From assembly GCA_003241215.1 (NCBI GenBank), contig QFOL01000144.1:1-9272 (forward strand): 9,272 bases of DNA, written 5' to 3'. Source of the DNA: Agrobacterium fabrum. GTDB taxonomy: Bacteria > Pseudomonadota > Alphaproteobacteria > Rhizobiales > Rhizobiaceae. Shown piece after piece: positions 1-5,793 of this stretch (positions within the stretch are counted from its first letter, which is position 1; every line of letters begins with the position of its first letter). Both the position numbers and the translations under genes were made by a program. The notes beneath the pieces were generated by a model. That model saw only the letters and a program-made list of their open reading frames with translations, did no database searches and was not told where the DNA came from.

Positions 1-145
1 GCCAGTAAGCCTTACTTGCCAATAAATTTGGTGAAAGGAAGGCGTGCGCCGCACAAATGCCAGTTGCTAAAGTAAGACACCATTATGGTTAAAGGAGTGT
101 TACAGCCGGGCCACGCGCCATGGATTTACTGAACCTGGCCGTCAA
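1..145. other. Intergenic stretch downstream of ybgC
   Basis: No convincing gene is seen on either strand; the minus-strand ATGs here open frames of about 10 to 23 codons only. In related rhizobia tolQ usually follows ybgC in this direction, so this is probably the ybgC-tolQ spacer and may hold a tolQ promoter or leader, but no clear -35/-10 pair can be read. A small odd palindrome (AGTAAG, C, CTTACT at 4-16) sits at the very edge. No T-tract terminator follows ybgC on the minus strand, which is compatible with read-through into the next gene. Confidence 0.5.
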
Positions 146-586
146 TTACTTCAGGAATTTTTCCGCCACCGTCTCCGGAAGACGCCTTGGCCGGCCATTG
201 GCATTGATGACGGCGATGATGACCTTGGCGGCGACCAGCAGCGTTTCGCCGCGCCGGATTTCCTGATTGAGCACCATTTTCGCGCCGCCGGCCTTCTCGG
301 TAATGGTCGTGACGGTCAACACGTCATCCATCCGCGCCGGGCTTTTGAAATCGATCTCCATGCGATGCACGACGAAGACCAGCCCCTCCTCATCGGCGGT
401 GAGAAGCGCGCTTTGTTCGCAGCCGAGGCAACGCAGGTAATCGGTGCGCCCGCGCTCGAGAAAATGCAGATAACGGGCGTGATAAACGAGGCCGGAGAAA
501 TCCGTATCCTCGTAATAGACACGCTGCGTCAGGCGGTGGCCATGTTCGATAAGCTCACCCGAAAGCGAAACCACAAGCTCGCTCAT
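146..586 (-). CDS. ybgC: Tol-Pal-associated acyl-CoA thioesterase YbgC (hotdog fold)
   Basis: Cytoplasmic acyl-CoA thioesterase of the 4-hydroxybenzoyl-CoA thioesterase-like hotdog family, 146 residues, the usual family length. The signature is at residues 24-47: YYEDTD followed by the VYHARYLHFLERGR helix. Asp29 aligns with the catalytic Asp18 of E. coli YbgC (motif YYEDTD), and Tyr35-His36 with the conserved YH. YbgC is known in proteobacteria as the first gene of many tol-pal clusters and is linked to acyl-CoA or phospholipid metabolism near the membrane; its physiological substrate is unsettled. The ATG start overlaps the preceding Nudix stop as ATGA, and a strong AAGGAG lies 5 nt upstream inside that gene's last codons, so translation is probably coupled. 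The tol-pal genes themselves would lie beyond the left edge and are not seen. Confidence 0.95.
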   Translation of the reverse strand: MSELVVSLSGELIEHGHRLTQRVYYEDTDFSGLVYHARYLHFLERGRTDYLRCLGCEQSALLTADEEGLVFVVHRMEIDFKSPARMDDVLTVTTITEKAGGAKMVLNQEIRRGETLLVAAKVIIAVINANGRPRRLPETVAEKFLK

Positions 587-1119
587 ACTGTCTCCTTGAG
601 AATTTCGGCAACATCGGAACGGCCTTCGCGGACGATGAGATGCTCATGCCGTTGCGGCAGCGCCTCGATACGCTCCGCGATGAAACGGGGCCTCAGATCG
701 TTCTTCAGAAGCGCTGACGGCTGCGCGGGCAGCCAGCGGAACTCCACCTCGACGCCATCCAGCACCCGATGCACGATATCGCTTTCATGGAACGGCAGAG
801 GCTGGCGAAGTGAAACGAGATAATAAAACCCCAGCTCATGCGCCGCATAATCGTCATAGGCAAAAAAATTCTCGGCCGACCAGAGAAGACGCTCAACCGA
901 ACAATCCCGGTCAAGCTCCTCACCAATCTCGCGGATGATGGTTTCCTGCGAGCTTTCACCGATTTCGGCACGGCCGCCGGGCAAGGCCCAATAATTATCC
1001 CTGGTGCCGCGCTGGACGAGAAGATGGCCGTTCTGCAAGATCAGCGCCGCAACCCGCATGCTGAAAAGCTGCGGTTTCCGGTCAAGCCGGATCATGTGGC
1101 GTTCAGGGGCAGAGGTCAT
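583..1119 (-). CDS. Nudix hydrolase, second of a tandem pair, altered Nudix box
   Basis: A 178-residue Nudix-fold protein, expected to hydrolyse a nucleoside diphosphate linked to another group, using Mg2+ or Mn2+. The Nudix box spans residues 49-71: Gly49, Glu55, Arg63-Glu64 and Glu67-Glu68 are all present, so the metal-binding helix looks intact. The closing Gly-hydrophobic pair is replaced by Asp70-Arg71. The start ATG overlaps the stop of the upstream Nudix gene (ATGA), and its own stop overlaps the ybgC start in the same way. It clearly resembles that upstream neighbour: both share RLLW..ENFF, HELGFYYL, IHRV.DG, EFRW and IAE/D.IE.LP blocks, pointing to tandem duplication. The substrate cannot be read from sequence. 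Activity is likely, because the catalytic acids are kept, but unproven. Confidence 0.9.
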   Translation of the reverse strand: MTSAPERHMIRLDRKPQLFSMRVAALILQNGHLLVQRGTRDNYWALPGGRAEIGESSQETIIREIGEELDRDCSVERLLWSAENFFAYDDYAAHELGFYYLVSLRQPLPFHESDIVHRVLDGVEVEFRWLPAQPSALLKNDLRPRFIAERIEALPQRHEHLIVREGRSDVAEILKETV

Positions 1120-1640
1120 TTATCGTCCAGATCGCCGTCATGCCACACGAGATGTCTCGTGGCCTTCGGCAGGTGCTCTATTTCGTCGGCGATGAAATAG
1201 GGCGGAATATCAAGCTCCGTCAATGCCTGACGCGTCGCGGCGACCCAGCGGAACTCCAGCTCGTTGTCACCGTCCTGAACGCGGTGGATGATGCCGGTCG
1301 GATGAAAGGCCAGCGTCTCCGGCAGGTCCATCAGGTAATAAAATCCGAGTTCGTGCCAGTCCTTGCCTTCATAATGGAAGAAATTTTCGACCGCCCAGAG
1401 AAGGCGTCCCACCTTGGCCTCGACACCAAGCTCCTCGACCATTTCCCGCGCCAGCGTTTCTTCGGAGCGTTCACCCATTTCGGCGCGACCGCCCGGAAAG
1501 GTCCAGAATTTTTCATGCGACGCCCGGTGCACCAGCACATGGCCATTGCGAAACGCCAGCCCCGCGACACGCATCTGGAAAATGCGCTTCGGCTTGAATT
1601 TCATGCGGATGCGGGTGTCCTGCTTGGTATCCTGTGTCAT
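1116..1640 (-). CDS. Nudix hydrolase, first of a tandem pair, canonical box
   Basis: A 174-residue Nudix hydrolase with a complete box at residues 51-73: Gly51, Glu57, Arg65-Glu66, Glu69-Glu70, Gly72, Val73. A conserved block after the box (RLLWAVENFFHYEG, then HELGFYYL) is shared with the next gene. The role is presumably hydrolysis of a nucleotide or nucleotide-sugar diphosphate; the specific substrate is unknown. The start chosen is the ATG at 1640, which overlaps the dinB stop as ATGA, the same junction found at the next two genes. A longer frame opens with GTG at 1685 (15 more residues), but it would overlap dinB by 49 bases and has no good ribosome site. GCAGG lies about 8 nt before the chosen ATG. 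Cytoplasmic; no signal peptide or membrane segment. Confidence 0.9.
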   Translation of the reverse strand: MTQDTKQDTRIRMKFKPKRIFQMRVAGLAFRNGHVLVHRASHEKFWTFPGGRAEMGERSEETLAREMVEELGVEAKVGRLLWAVENFFHYEGKDWHELGFYYLMDLPETLAFHPTGIIHRVQDGDNELEFRWVAATRQALTELDIPPYFIADEIEHLPKATRHLVWHDGDLDDK

Positions 1641-2218
1641 GGTGCTGGCCTGCGGGCTGGAAACATCAAATCGGTTTCCGTCCACCCTAACGCATTCATC
1701 TCGTCTTTTCTCGCCTTCGCATCATCTCCCACAATGAATTCATCCAGTTGCGGCGGCTTTATCGCAGTACCTGACAACATCGCATGCGCCTGTCCACGAT
1801 GATGCGTCTGGTGCTGGAAGAGATGGGAGAGGACATCATCGCAGCGATCCTGCTGGATGCGCGTGCCGCGATGGATATTGACGTTAGCCGCAAGGCCCTC
1901 TTCATCCAGACCATCGACAAATGTTATCAGCGTCTCGTCAAGCTCCGCCTGGGCGACGCGCAGATCCGCCATGGTGGCGAATGGCTCCCCTTCGGCGAAG
2001 GCGGCGAGGCCGAGCGTACCACCTTTGACGGCATCGATATAAAAGCGGTCGACGGTGTAGATGTGGTTCAGCGTTGCCCTGAGCGTGGGAAAAAAACTGA
2101 CACGATGAGTAACGAACGCCTCCTGCGAAAGCTGAAGACAGGCCTGGTGCAGCCGGAAATTGGCCAACCGGTTATTGCGCGCGAGCTTGCGGAAAACCCG
2201 CAGCGGATCGTAAACCAT
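1637..2218 (-). CDS. DinB-family putative metal-dependent protein
   Basis: A 193-residue four-helix-bundle protein of the DinB/YfiT superfamily. The likely metal-binding triad is His52 (in LNHIYTVDRFY) with His136 and His140 (in HQTHHRGQAH, the usual HxxxH followed by RG). The N-terminal YDPLRVFRKLARNNRLAN segment is typical of this group. Family members range from thiol-dependent transferases (bacillithiol, mycothiol or glutathione type) to uncharacterised proteins; the DinB name comes from a damage-inducible Bacillus gene and is unrelated to E. coli polymerase IV. The ATG at 2218 is chosen because AGGGAGG lies 6 nt upstream. An ATG two codons earlier would sit directly against that site, and a TTG at 2254 would give 12 extra residues. 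The stop overlaps the next Nudix ATG, suggesting translational coupling. The substrate is unknown. Confidence 0.87.
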   Translation of the reverse strand: MVYDPLRVFRKLARNNRLANFRLHQACLQLSQEAFVTHRVSFFPTLRATLNHIYTVDRFYIDAVKGGTLGLAAFAEGEPFATMADLRVAQAELDETLITFVDGLDEEGLAANVNIHRGTRIQQDRCDDVLSHLFQHQTHHRGQAHAMLSGTAIKPPQLDEFIVGDDAKARKDEMNALGWTETDLMFPARRPAP

Positions 2219-2224
2219 CTCCAT

Positions 2225-2231
2225 CCTCCCT
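2225..2231 (-). promoter_or_regulatory. Ribosome binding site deciding the dinB start
   Basis: On the minus strand this reads AGGGAGG, a strong anti-16S match, followed by a 6-nt spacer and the ATG at 2218. It supports that start over the in-frame ATG (2224) and TTG (2254) further upstream. Confidence 0.75.
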
Positions 2232-2248
2232 GGTCGAATGATGGCATC

Positions 2249-2267
2249 GTTCAATCGGCGTGTTCAA
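2249..2267 (-). repeat. Short direct repeat TTGAAC-N7-TTGAAC upstream of dinB
   Basis: Two exact copies of TTGAAC (minus strand) lie 13 bp apart, in the 90-bp gap between the phosphoesterase stop and the dinB start, ending about 30 nt before the dinB ATG. The gap is the longest downstream of ruvB, so a local promoter or operator is possible. The GAAC units are 9 bp apart, not the 7 bp of an alphaproteobacterial LexA box. No clear -10 hexamer follows either copy at the right distance. Function is unknown, and chance is possible for a repeat this short. Confidence 0.3.
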
Positions 2268-2308
2268 GCTCCGATCTGCATTTCAGAGCCTTCGCGCGTA
2301 AGAGAAAC

Positions 2309-3220
2309 TCAGGCCGATGCTCCAAGATCAACGACCGCGATTTCCGGCGGAACGCCAAAGCGGACGGGTGCGATGGAACAACCAAGACCACCTGAGACAA
2401 TCAGGTTACGGCTGTCTTCGATCACATGCCCATAAGCGTAGCGATTGCCGTAGCGCGATGGCACGACAGGCGAACGGCCCAAAAACCGTATTTGCCCACC
2501 GTGAGTGTGCCCGGACAACGTCAAGGCCACGCGGGAAGGCACTTTGGGAAAGACATCCGGTTCATGCGCCATGAGGATGATCGGCGCCTTGTCCGTCACC
2601 TGAGCGAGGGTGCCGTCGAGATCATCCAGTCCGCGCATACTTGGGCGATCCCATTTCTTGCCCGGCAACAGTGCAAGCTGGTCCTCCAGCCCTGCTATCC
2701 AGAAGCCTTGGCCATTCTTCTCCAGCCGCAAGGCACGGTTACCGTAGACGGCAATGCCGACATCGGCAAGCGCCTTGTGACCGAACGTCTCTCCGCCGCC
2801 GGCCTTCTGCGCGGACCGATCTTCCCACCAGTCATGATTGCCCATGATCGCATGAACGCCAAGCGGCGCTTTCAGTACCGCAAGGGTCTTCGACCAATCT
2901 CTCGAATGCACATAGCGCGTCACGAGATTCATGCCGGCGGCATAGTCACCAAGCAGCAGTACCACGTCACCGCCAAGACTGTTGGCATGATTGCAGATCG
3001 CGGAAATCCGGGCAGCGGACATCCACGGCTCGCAGGCATGAATATCGGCAAGCACCACCAGCCGCAGTTTGAGACCCGGTGTCCAGCCGGGTGGCGTCAG
3101 CGTGTAACGGGTCACTTTAAGCCGAAGCAGCGGTTCGAAGCCGAAAGCATAAGAACCAAGCGTCACAGCACCCGCAAAGCCTCCTCCAAGGATTTTTAGA
3201 AAGGTGCGACGGGAAATCAC
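2309..3220 (-). CDS. Tat-signal metallophosphoesterase (YkuE/YaeI-like)
   Basis: A 303-residue calcineurin-like phosphoesterase. Dinuclear metal motifs appear in order: Asp59-x-His61, Gly91-Asp92, the Gly127-Asn-His-Asp130 box, His219 (in AHEPD) and Gly237-His238-Thr-His240-Gly-Gly. All expected ligands are present. The N terminus carries SRRTFLK (residues 3-9), a good twin-arginine motif, then a hydrophobic stretch at about 10-28. It is therefore probably exported folded, or anchored in the inner membrane facing the periplasm. This layout is typical of YkuE-like phosphoesterases, some of which act on lipid-linked or envelope phosphates; the substrate here is unknown. The GTG start directly follows the ruvB stop (TGAGTG), with GAGGA 7 nt upstream, so it is probably co-expressed with ruvB. 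No alanine-rich AxA signal cleavage site is obvious. Confidence 0.92.
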   Translation of the reverse strand: MISRRTFLKILGGGFAGAVTLGSYAFGFEPLLRLKVTRYTLTPPGWTPGLKLRLVVLADIHACEPWMSAARISAICNHANSLGGDVVLLLGDYAAGMNLVTRYVHSRDWSKTLAVLKAPLGVHAIMGNHDWWEDRSAQKAGGGETFGHKALADVGIAVYGNRALRLEKNGQGFWIAGLEDQLALLPGKKWDRPSMRGLDDLDGTLAQVTDKAPIILMAHEPDVFPKVPSRVALTLSGHTHGGQIRFLGRSPVVPSRYGNRYAYGHVIEDSRNLIVSGGLGCSIAPVRFGVPPEIAVVDLGASA

Positions 3221-4261
3221 TCAATCGTCCTCGAGCGTCAGCCGGAACTGCGCCGCCTCGAGGTCCTTCGGCGGCTGCATGCCCAAGTGTTTCCAGGCTG
3301 TCGCCGTCAGAATACGCCCGCGCGGCGTGCGCTGGATGAAACCCTGCTGGATCATGTAGGGTTCGATAATGTCCTCAATCGCGTCGCGCGGCTCCGAAAG
3401 ACCCGCAGCGATGGTTTCGATGCCAACCGGGCCACCGCCGAAATTGACGGCGATCATGGTGAGATACCGCATGTCCAGCTGGTCGAGACCCATATTGTCG
3501 ACCAGAAGCCGCGTCAAAGCCTCGTCGGCGATCTCGCGGGTAACGGCTTCCGCCCGCGCCACCTCGGCGAAATCACGCACGCGGCGCAATAGCCGTCCGG
3601 CGATACGCGGCGTGCCGCGCGCGCGCCTTGCCACTTCGCGCGCACCCTGATCGGTCATGTTGAGCCCCATCAGCCGCGCCCCGCGACGGACGATGAGTTC
3701 CAGTTCATCGACGGTGTAGAAAGCCAGCCGGACGGGAATGCCGAAGCGGTCGCGCAGCGGCGTCGTCAAGAGGCCGAGACGGGTCGTGGCGGCAACAAGG
3801 GTGAATTTGGAAAGATCGATCTTCACCGAACGTGCCGCCGGCCCCTCGCCGATGATGAGATCGAGCTGGAAGTCCTCCATGGCAGGATAAAGAATTTCCT
3901 CAACCGCCGGGTTGAGACGGTGGATTTCATCGATGAAGAGCACGTCACGCTCTTCGAGATTCGTCAGAAGTGCGGCGAGATCACCCGCCTTGGCAATGAC
4001 TGGCCCGGAGGTGGACTTGAAGTTGACGCCAAGTTCCTTGGCCATGATCTGCGCCAGCGTGGTCTTGCCGAGGCCGGGCGGGCCGACGAAGAGCACATGA
4101 TCCAGCGCCTCGCCACGGTTCTTGGCGGCCTCGATGAACACCTTGAGATTGGCGCGCGCCTCCGCCTGGCCGGTAAAATCATCCAGCGACTGCGGGCGCA
4201 TGGTGGTGTCGATATCCTCACCGCGCTTGTCCGCAGAAATCAGTCTGTCCGCATCGCTCAT
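3221..4261 (-). CDS. ruvB: Holliday junction branch migration ATPase RuvB
   Basis: The hexameric AAA+ motor that, with RuvA, drives branch migration of Holliday junctions in recombinational repair. It has 346 residues, the normal length. Walker A is GPPGLGKT at residues 60-67, Walker B runs to Asp111-Glu112 (LFIDEIHRL), sensor 1 is AATTR at 157-161, and the arginine finger region is PLRDRFG with Arg170. The C-terminal winged helix begins near [19 protein letters not shown] and includes the [18 protein letters not shown] motif. The ATG start is separated from ruvA by 125 bp, and its Shine-Dalgarno is weak (GGA about 10 nt upstream). The stop abuts the GTG of the downstream phosphoesterase. No defects seen. 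Confidence 0.98.
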   Translation of the reverse strand: MSDADRLISADKRGEDIDTTMRPQSLDDFTGQAEARANLKVFIEAAKNRGEALDHVLFVGPPGLGKTTLAQIMAKELGVNFKSTSGPVIAKAGDLAALLTNLEERDVLFIDEIHRLNPAVEEILYPAMEDFQLDLIIGEGPAARSVKIDLSKFTLVAATTRLGLLTTPLRDRFGIPVRLAFYTVDELELIVRRGARLMGLNMTDQGAREVARRARGTPRIAGRLLRRVRDFAEVARAEAVTREIADEALTRLLVDNMGLDQLDMRYLTMIAVNFGGGPVGIETIAAGLSEPRDAIEDIIEPYMIQQGFIQRTPRGRILTATAWKHLGMQPPKDLEAAQFRLTLEDD

Positions 4262-4386
4262 TCAGGGCATTCCATTGTTCTAACCGAATTCATGAGATGG
4301 TCTTCGCCGCTATATCATGACTGTCGCGTCAAGGCGCTTCACGAAATTCAATATCGCGCCCGAACAGCATGTGTACCGCGCTCAGC
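4262..4386. other. ruvA-ruvB spacer with degenerate LexA-like half sites
   Basis: A 125-bp non-coding gap, unusually long within a ruvCAB cluster. On the minus strand it contains GAAT-N7-GAAC at 4277-4291, one base off the GAAC-N7-GAAC direct repeat used by alphaproteobacterial LexA, ending about 15 nt before the ruvB ATG. CTTGAC followed by TATAGC is also present, but the spacer is only 12-13 bp, too short for a standard promoter. No hairpin with a T-tract was found, so there is no sign of termination between the genes. Confidence 0.3.
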
Positions 4387-5004
4387 CTACCGCGAAAGCT
4401 CCTTCAGCCCGAGCCGGATCAGCCTGGCGCTGTCGCCGCCCTCCCCGCCATTCTTCAATGCGGCGGCAACCGCATTGGCCGCCTGATCGCGCGAATAGCC
4501 GAGATTGGTGAGCGCGGAGACGGCATCCGCCACAGGCGCGGAAGCAACACCCTCGCCAATTTCCTGCTTGAGCCCGATGGACGCCGAAGCTTCTCCGGCA
4601 AAGGCGGGCGCCTTGTTGCGAAGTTCGGTCACGAGGCGCACCGCCACCTTCGGTCCGACACCCGGCGCACGCGAAATCATCACCTTGTCCTGAAGCGCGA
4701 TGGCATTGGCCAGTTCGGAGGGCGACAGCGTGGAAAGGACGGCCAAGGCCACTTTCGAGCCGACCCCCTGCACGCTCTGCAGCAGATTGAACCATTCCCG
4801 CTCCAGTGCCGACAGGAACCCGAACAGCTTCAGCTGGTCCTCACGTACATAGGTTTCGATAAACAGCACCACCGCCTCCCCGACGGAGCCGATTTTCGAC
4901 AGCGTGCGCGCCGAACAATAGGCGACGTAACAGACGCCGTGCACATCCACCAGCACGTAATCCGCGCCGATTTCCTCGATGCTGCCCTTCAATTTTCCAA
5001 TCAT
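4387..5004 (-). CDS. ruvA: Holliday junction DNA-binding protein RuvA
   Basis: The tetrameric junction-binding subunit that loads RuvB and holds the four-way junction in a square-planar state. It has 205 residues, normal length. It begins with [26 protein letters not shown], the OB-fold domain I. Domain II holds two helix-hairpin-helix motifs: [20 protein letters not shown] and [21 protein letters not shown] variable acidic/alanine linker follows, then the RuvB-binding domain III ([19 protein letters not shown]) near the C terminus. The start lies 29 bp after the ruvC stop, so the two are almost certainly co-transcribed. The Shine-Dalgarno is poor (GGGCGGC just before the ATG), leaving room for coupling to ruvC translation. 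Confidence 0.98.
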   Translation of the reverse strand: MIGKLKGSIEEIGADYVLVDVHGVCYVAYCSARTLSKIGSVGEAVVLFIETYVREDQLKLFGFLSALEREWFNLLQSVQGVGSKVALAVLSTLSPSELANAIALQDKVMISRAPGVGPKVAVRLVTELRNKAPAFAGEASASIGLKQEIGEGVASAPVADAVSALTNLGYSRDQAANAVAAALKNGGEGGDSARLIRLGLKELSR

Positions 5005-5033
5005 GATGCCGCCCGCTCAGTGAGACTTTATAT

Positions 5034-5546
5034 TCAGCCGGCCGCCAGGAGCCGCCGCATCCTGTCACCGCCGCGATTATGGGCGTGGCAGATGGCGATG
5101 GCGAGCGCGTCCGCCGCATCGTTACCCTTGAATTCAGCTTTCGGCATCAGGATTTTCAGCATCATGTGAATTTGCTGCTTTTCGCCGTGCCCGACGCCGA
5201 TGACGGCTTTCTTCACCGCATTCGGCGCATATTCGAAGACCGGCAACCCCGCGCGCGCCGGCACCAGCATGGCGATGCCGCGCGCCTGGCCGAGTTTCAG
5301 AGTGGCGACTGCATCCTTGTTCACGAAAGTCTGCTCCACCGCCGCCTCGTCCGGCTGATGGCTGTGCACGATATCCGCCAGGCCGTCATGCAGCTGGCAG
5401 AGGCGGGAGGCGAGATCCATATCGCCATCCGATGTCACCGTGCCGGAGGCGACAAACCGCAGGCTGTTGCCGAGGGTTTCGATCACACCCCAGCCGGTGC
5501 GCCGCAATCCGGGGTCGATACCGATGATTCGAATCGTCTTTTGCAT
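5034..5546 (-). CDS. ruvC: Crossover junction endodeoxyribonuclease RuvC
   Basis: The dimeric, Mg2+-dependent resolvase that cuts Holliday junctions symmetrically, acting with RuvAB. It has 170 residues, typical length, with an RNase H-like fold. The acidic catalytic set is visible: Asp11 in [13 protein letters not shown], Glu71 in [11 protein letters not shown], and Asp143 with Asp146 in [16 protein letters not shown]. The basic, Gly-rich [17 protein letters not shown] stretch (107-123) is the conserved DNA-contacting region. The ATG at 5546 has TAAGG 6 nt upstream. It is the first gene of the minus-strand train and is divergent from the chemoreceptor; a LexA-like site sits about 45-60 bp upstream, suggesting possible SOS control. 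Confidence 0.98.
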   Translation of the reverse strand: MQKTIRIIGIDPGLRRTGWGVIETLGNSLRFVASGTVTSDGDMDLASRLCQLHDGLADIVHSHQPDEAAVEQTFVNKDAVATLKLGQARGIAMLVPARAGLPVFEYAPNAVKKAVIGVGHGEKQQIHMMLKILMPKAEFKGNDAADALAIAICHAHNRGGDRMRRLLAAG

Positions 5547-5589
5547 GAGCTACCTTATCTTTCCGGCTGCAACCCTGCCAGCGATAAGT

Positions 5590-5604
5590 GAACAAAACGA
5601 CAAC
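5590..5604 (-). promoter_or_regulatory. Putative LexA (SOS) box upstream of ruvC
   Basis: The minus strand reads GTTG-N7-GTTC (plus strand GAAC-N7-CAAC). Alphaproteobacterial LexA binds the direct repeat GTTC-N7-GTTC, so this is one base off with exact spacing. It lies 44-58 bp before the ruvC ATG, where an operator would be expected, and overlaps a weak promoter-like pair (TTGATG, 18 bp, ACTTAT). SOS control of ruv genes is known in several bacteria; control here is inference. Confidence 0.4.
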
Positions 5605-5684
5605 ATTCATCAAATTTGCGGTGCAGCATTTACCTCTGCTTAAACCGCGTACCGCATTGTTCCCCACAAAATCAAAAAAGGGGA

Positions 5685-5708
5685 GCTGCGGACATGATGA
5701 TCCGCAGC
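5685..5708. repeat. Perfect 8-bp inverted repeat in the ruvC-chemoreceptor spacer
   Basis: GCTGCGGA (5685-5692) and TCCGCAGC (5701-5708) pair perfectly around the 8-nt loop CATGATGA. Read on the minus strand, the stem is followed after five bases by six T and then GATTTTG, which resembles an intrinsic terminator facing towards ruvC and could stop antisense transcripts leaving the chemoreceptor gene. On the plus strand there is no T-tract, so there it would be a leader hairpin or a protein-binding dyad 85 bp before the chemoreceptor start. Confidence 0.5.
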
Positions 5709-5735
5709 ACAATATGTTCGCCATATCAGCCGTCC

Positions 5736-5747
5736 GATGGCGCCATC
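5736..5747. repeat. Perfect 12-bp palindrome GATGGCGCCATC
   Basis: A self-complementary 12-mer with no spacer, 46 bp before the chemoreceptor ATG. It also contains the alternative upstream ATG of that frame. It could be an operator half-turn or a chance event; no family assignment is possible. Confidence 0.3.
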
Positions 5748-5793
5748 CATACATGGTGCGGGAACTGATCCGGCATTGGGGGCTGCTTCGGCC

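Noticed and set aside
1641..1685. Upstream GTG start for the first Nudix gene (15 extra residues)
   Set aside because: It would overlap dinB by 49 bases with no good Shine-Dalgarno, while the ATG at 1640 gives the same ATGA junction as the next two genes.
2249..2267. Calling the TTGAAC repeat a LexA box because it lies before a DinB-family gene
   Set aside because: The GAAC units are separated by 9 bases, not 7, and this DinB fold is not the SOS polymerase, so the name gives no support.
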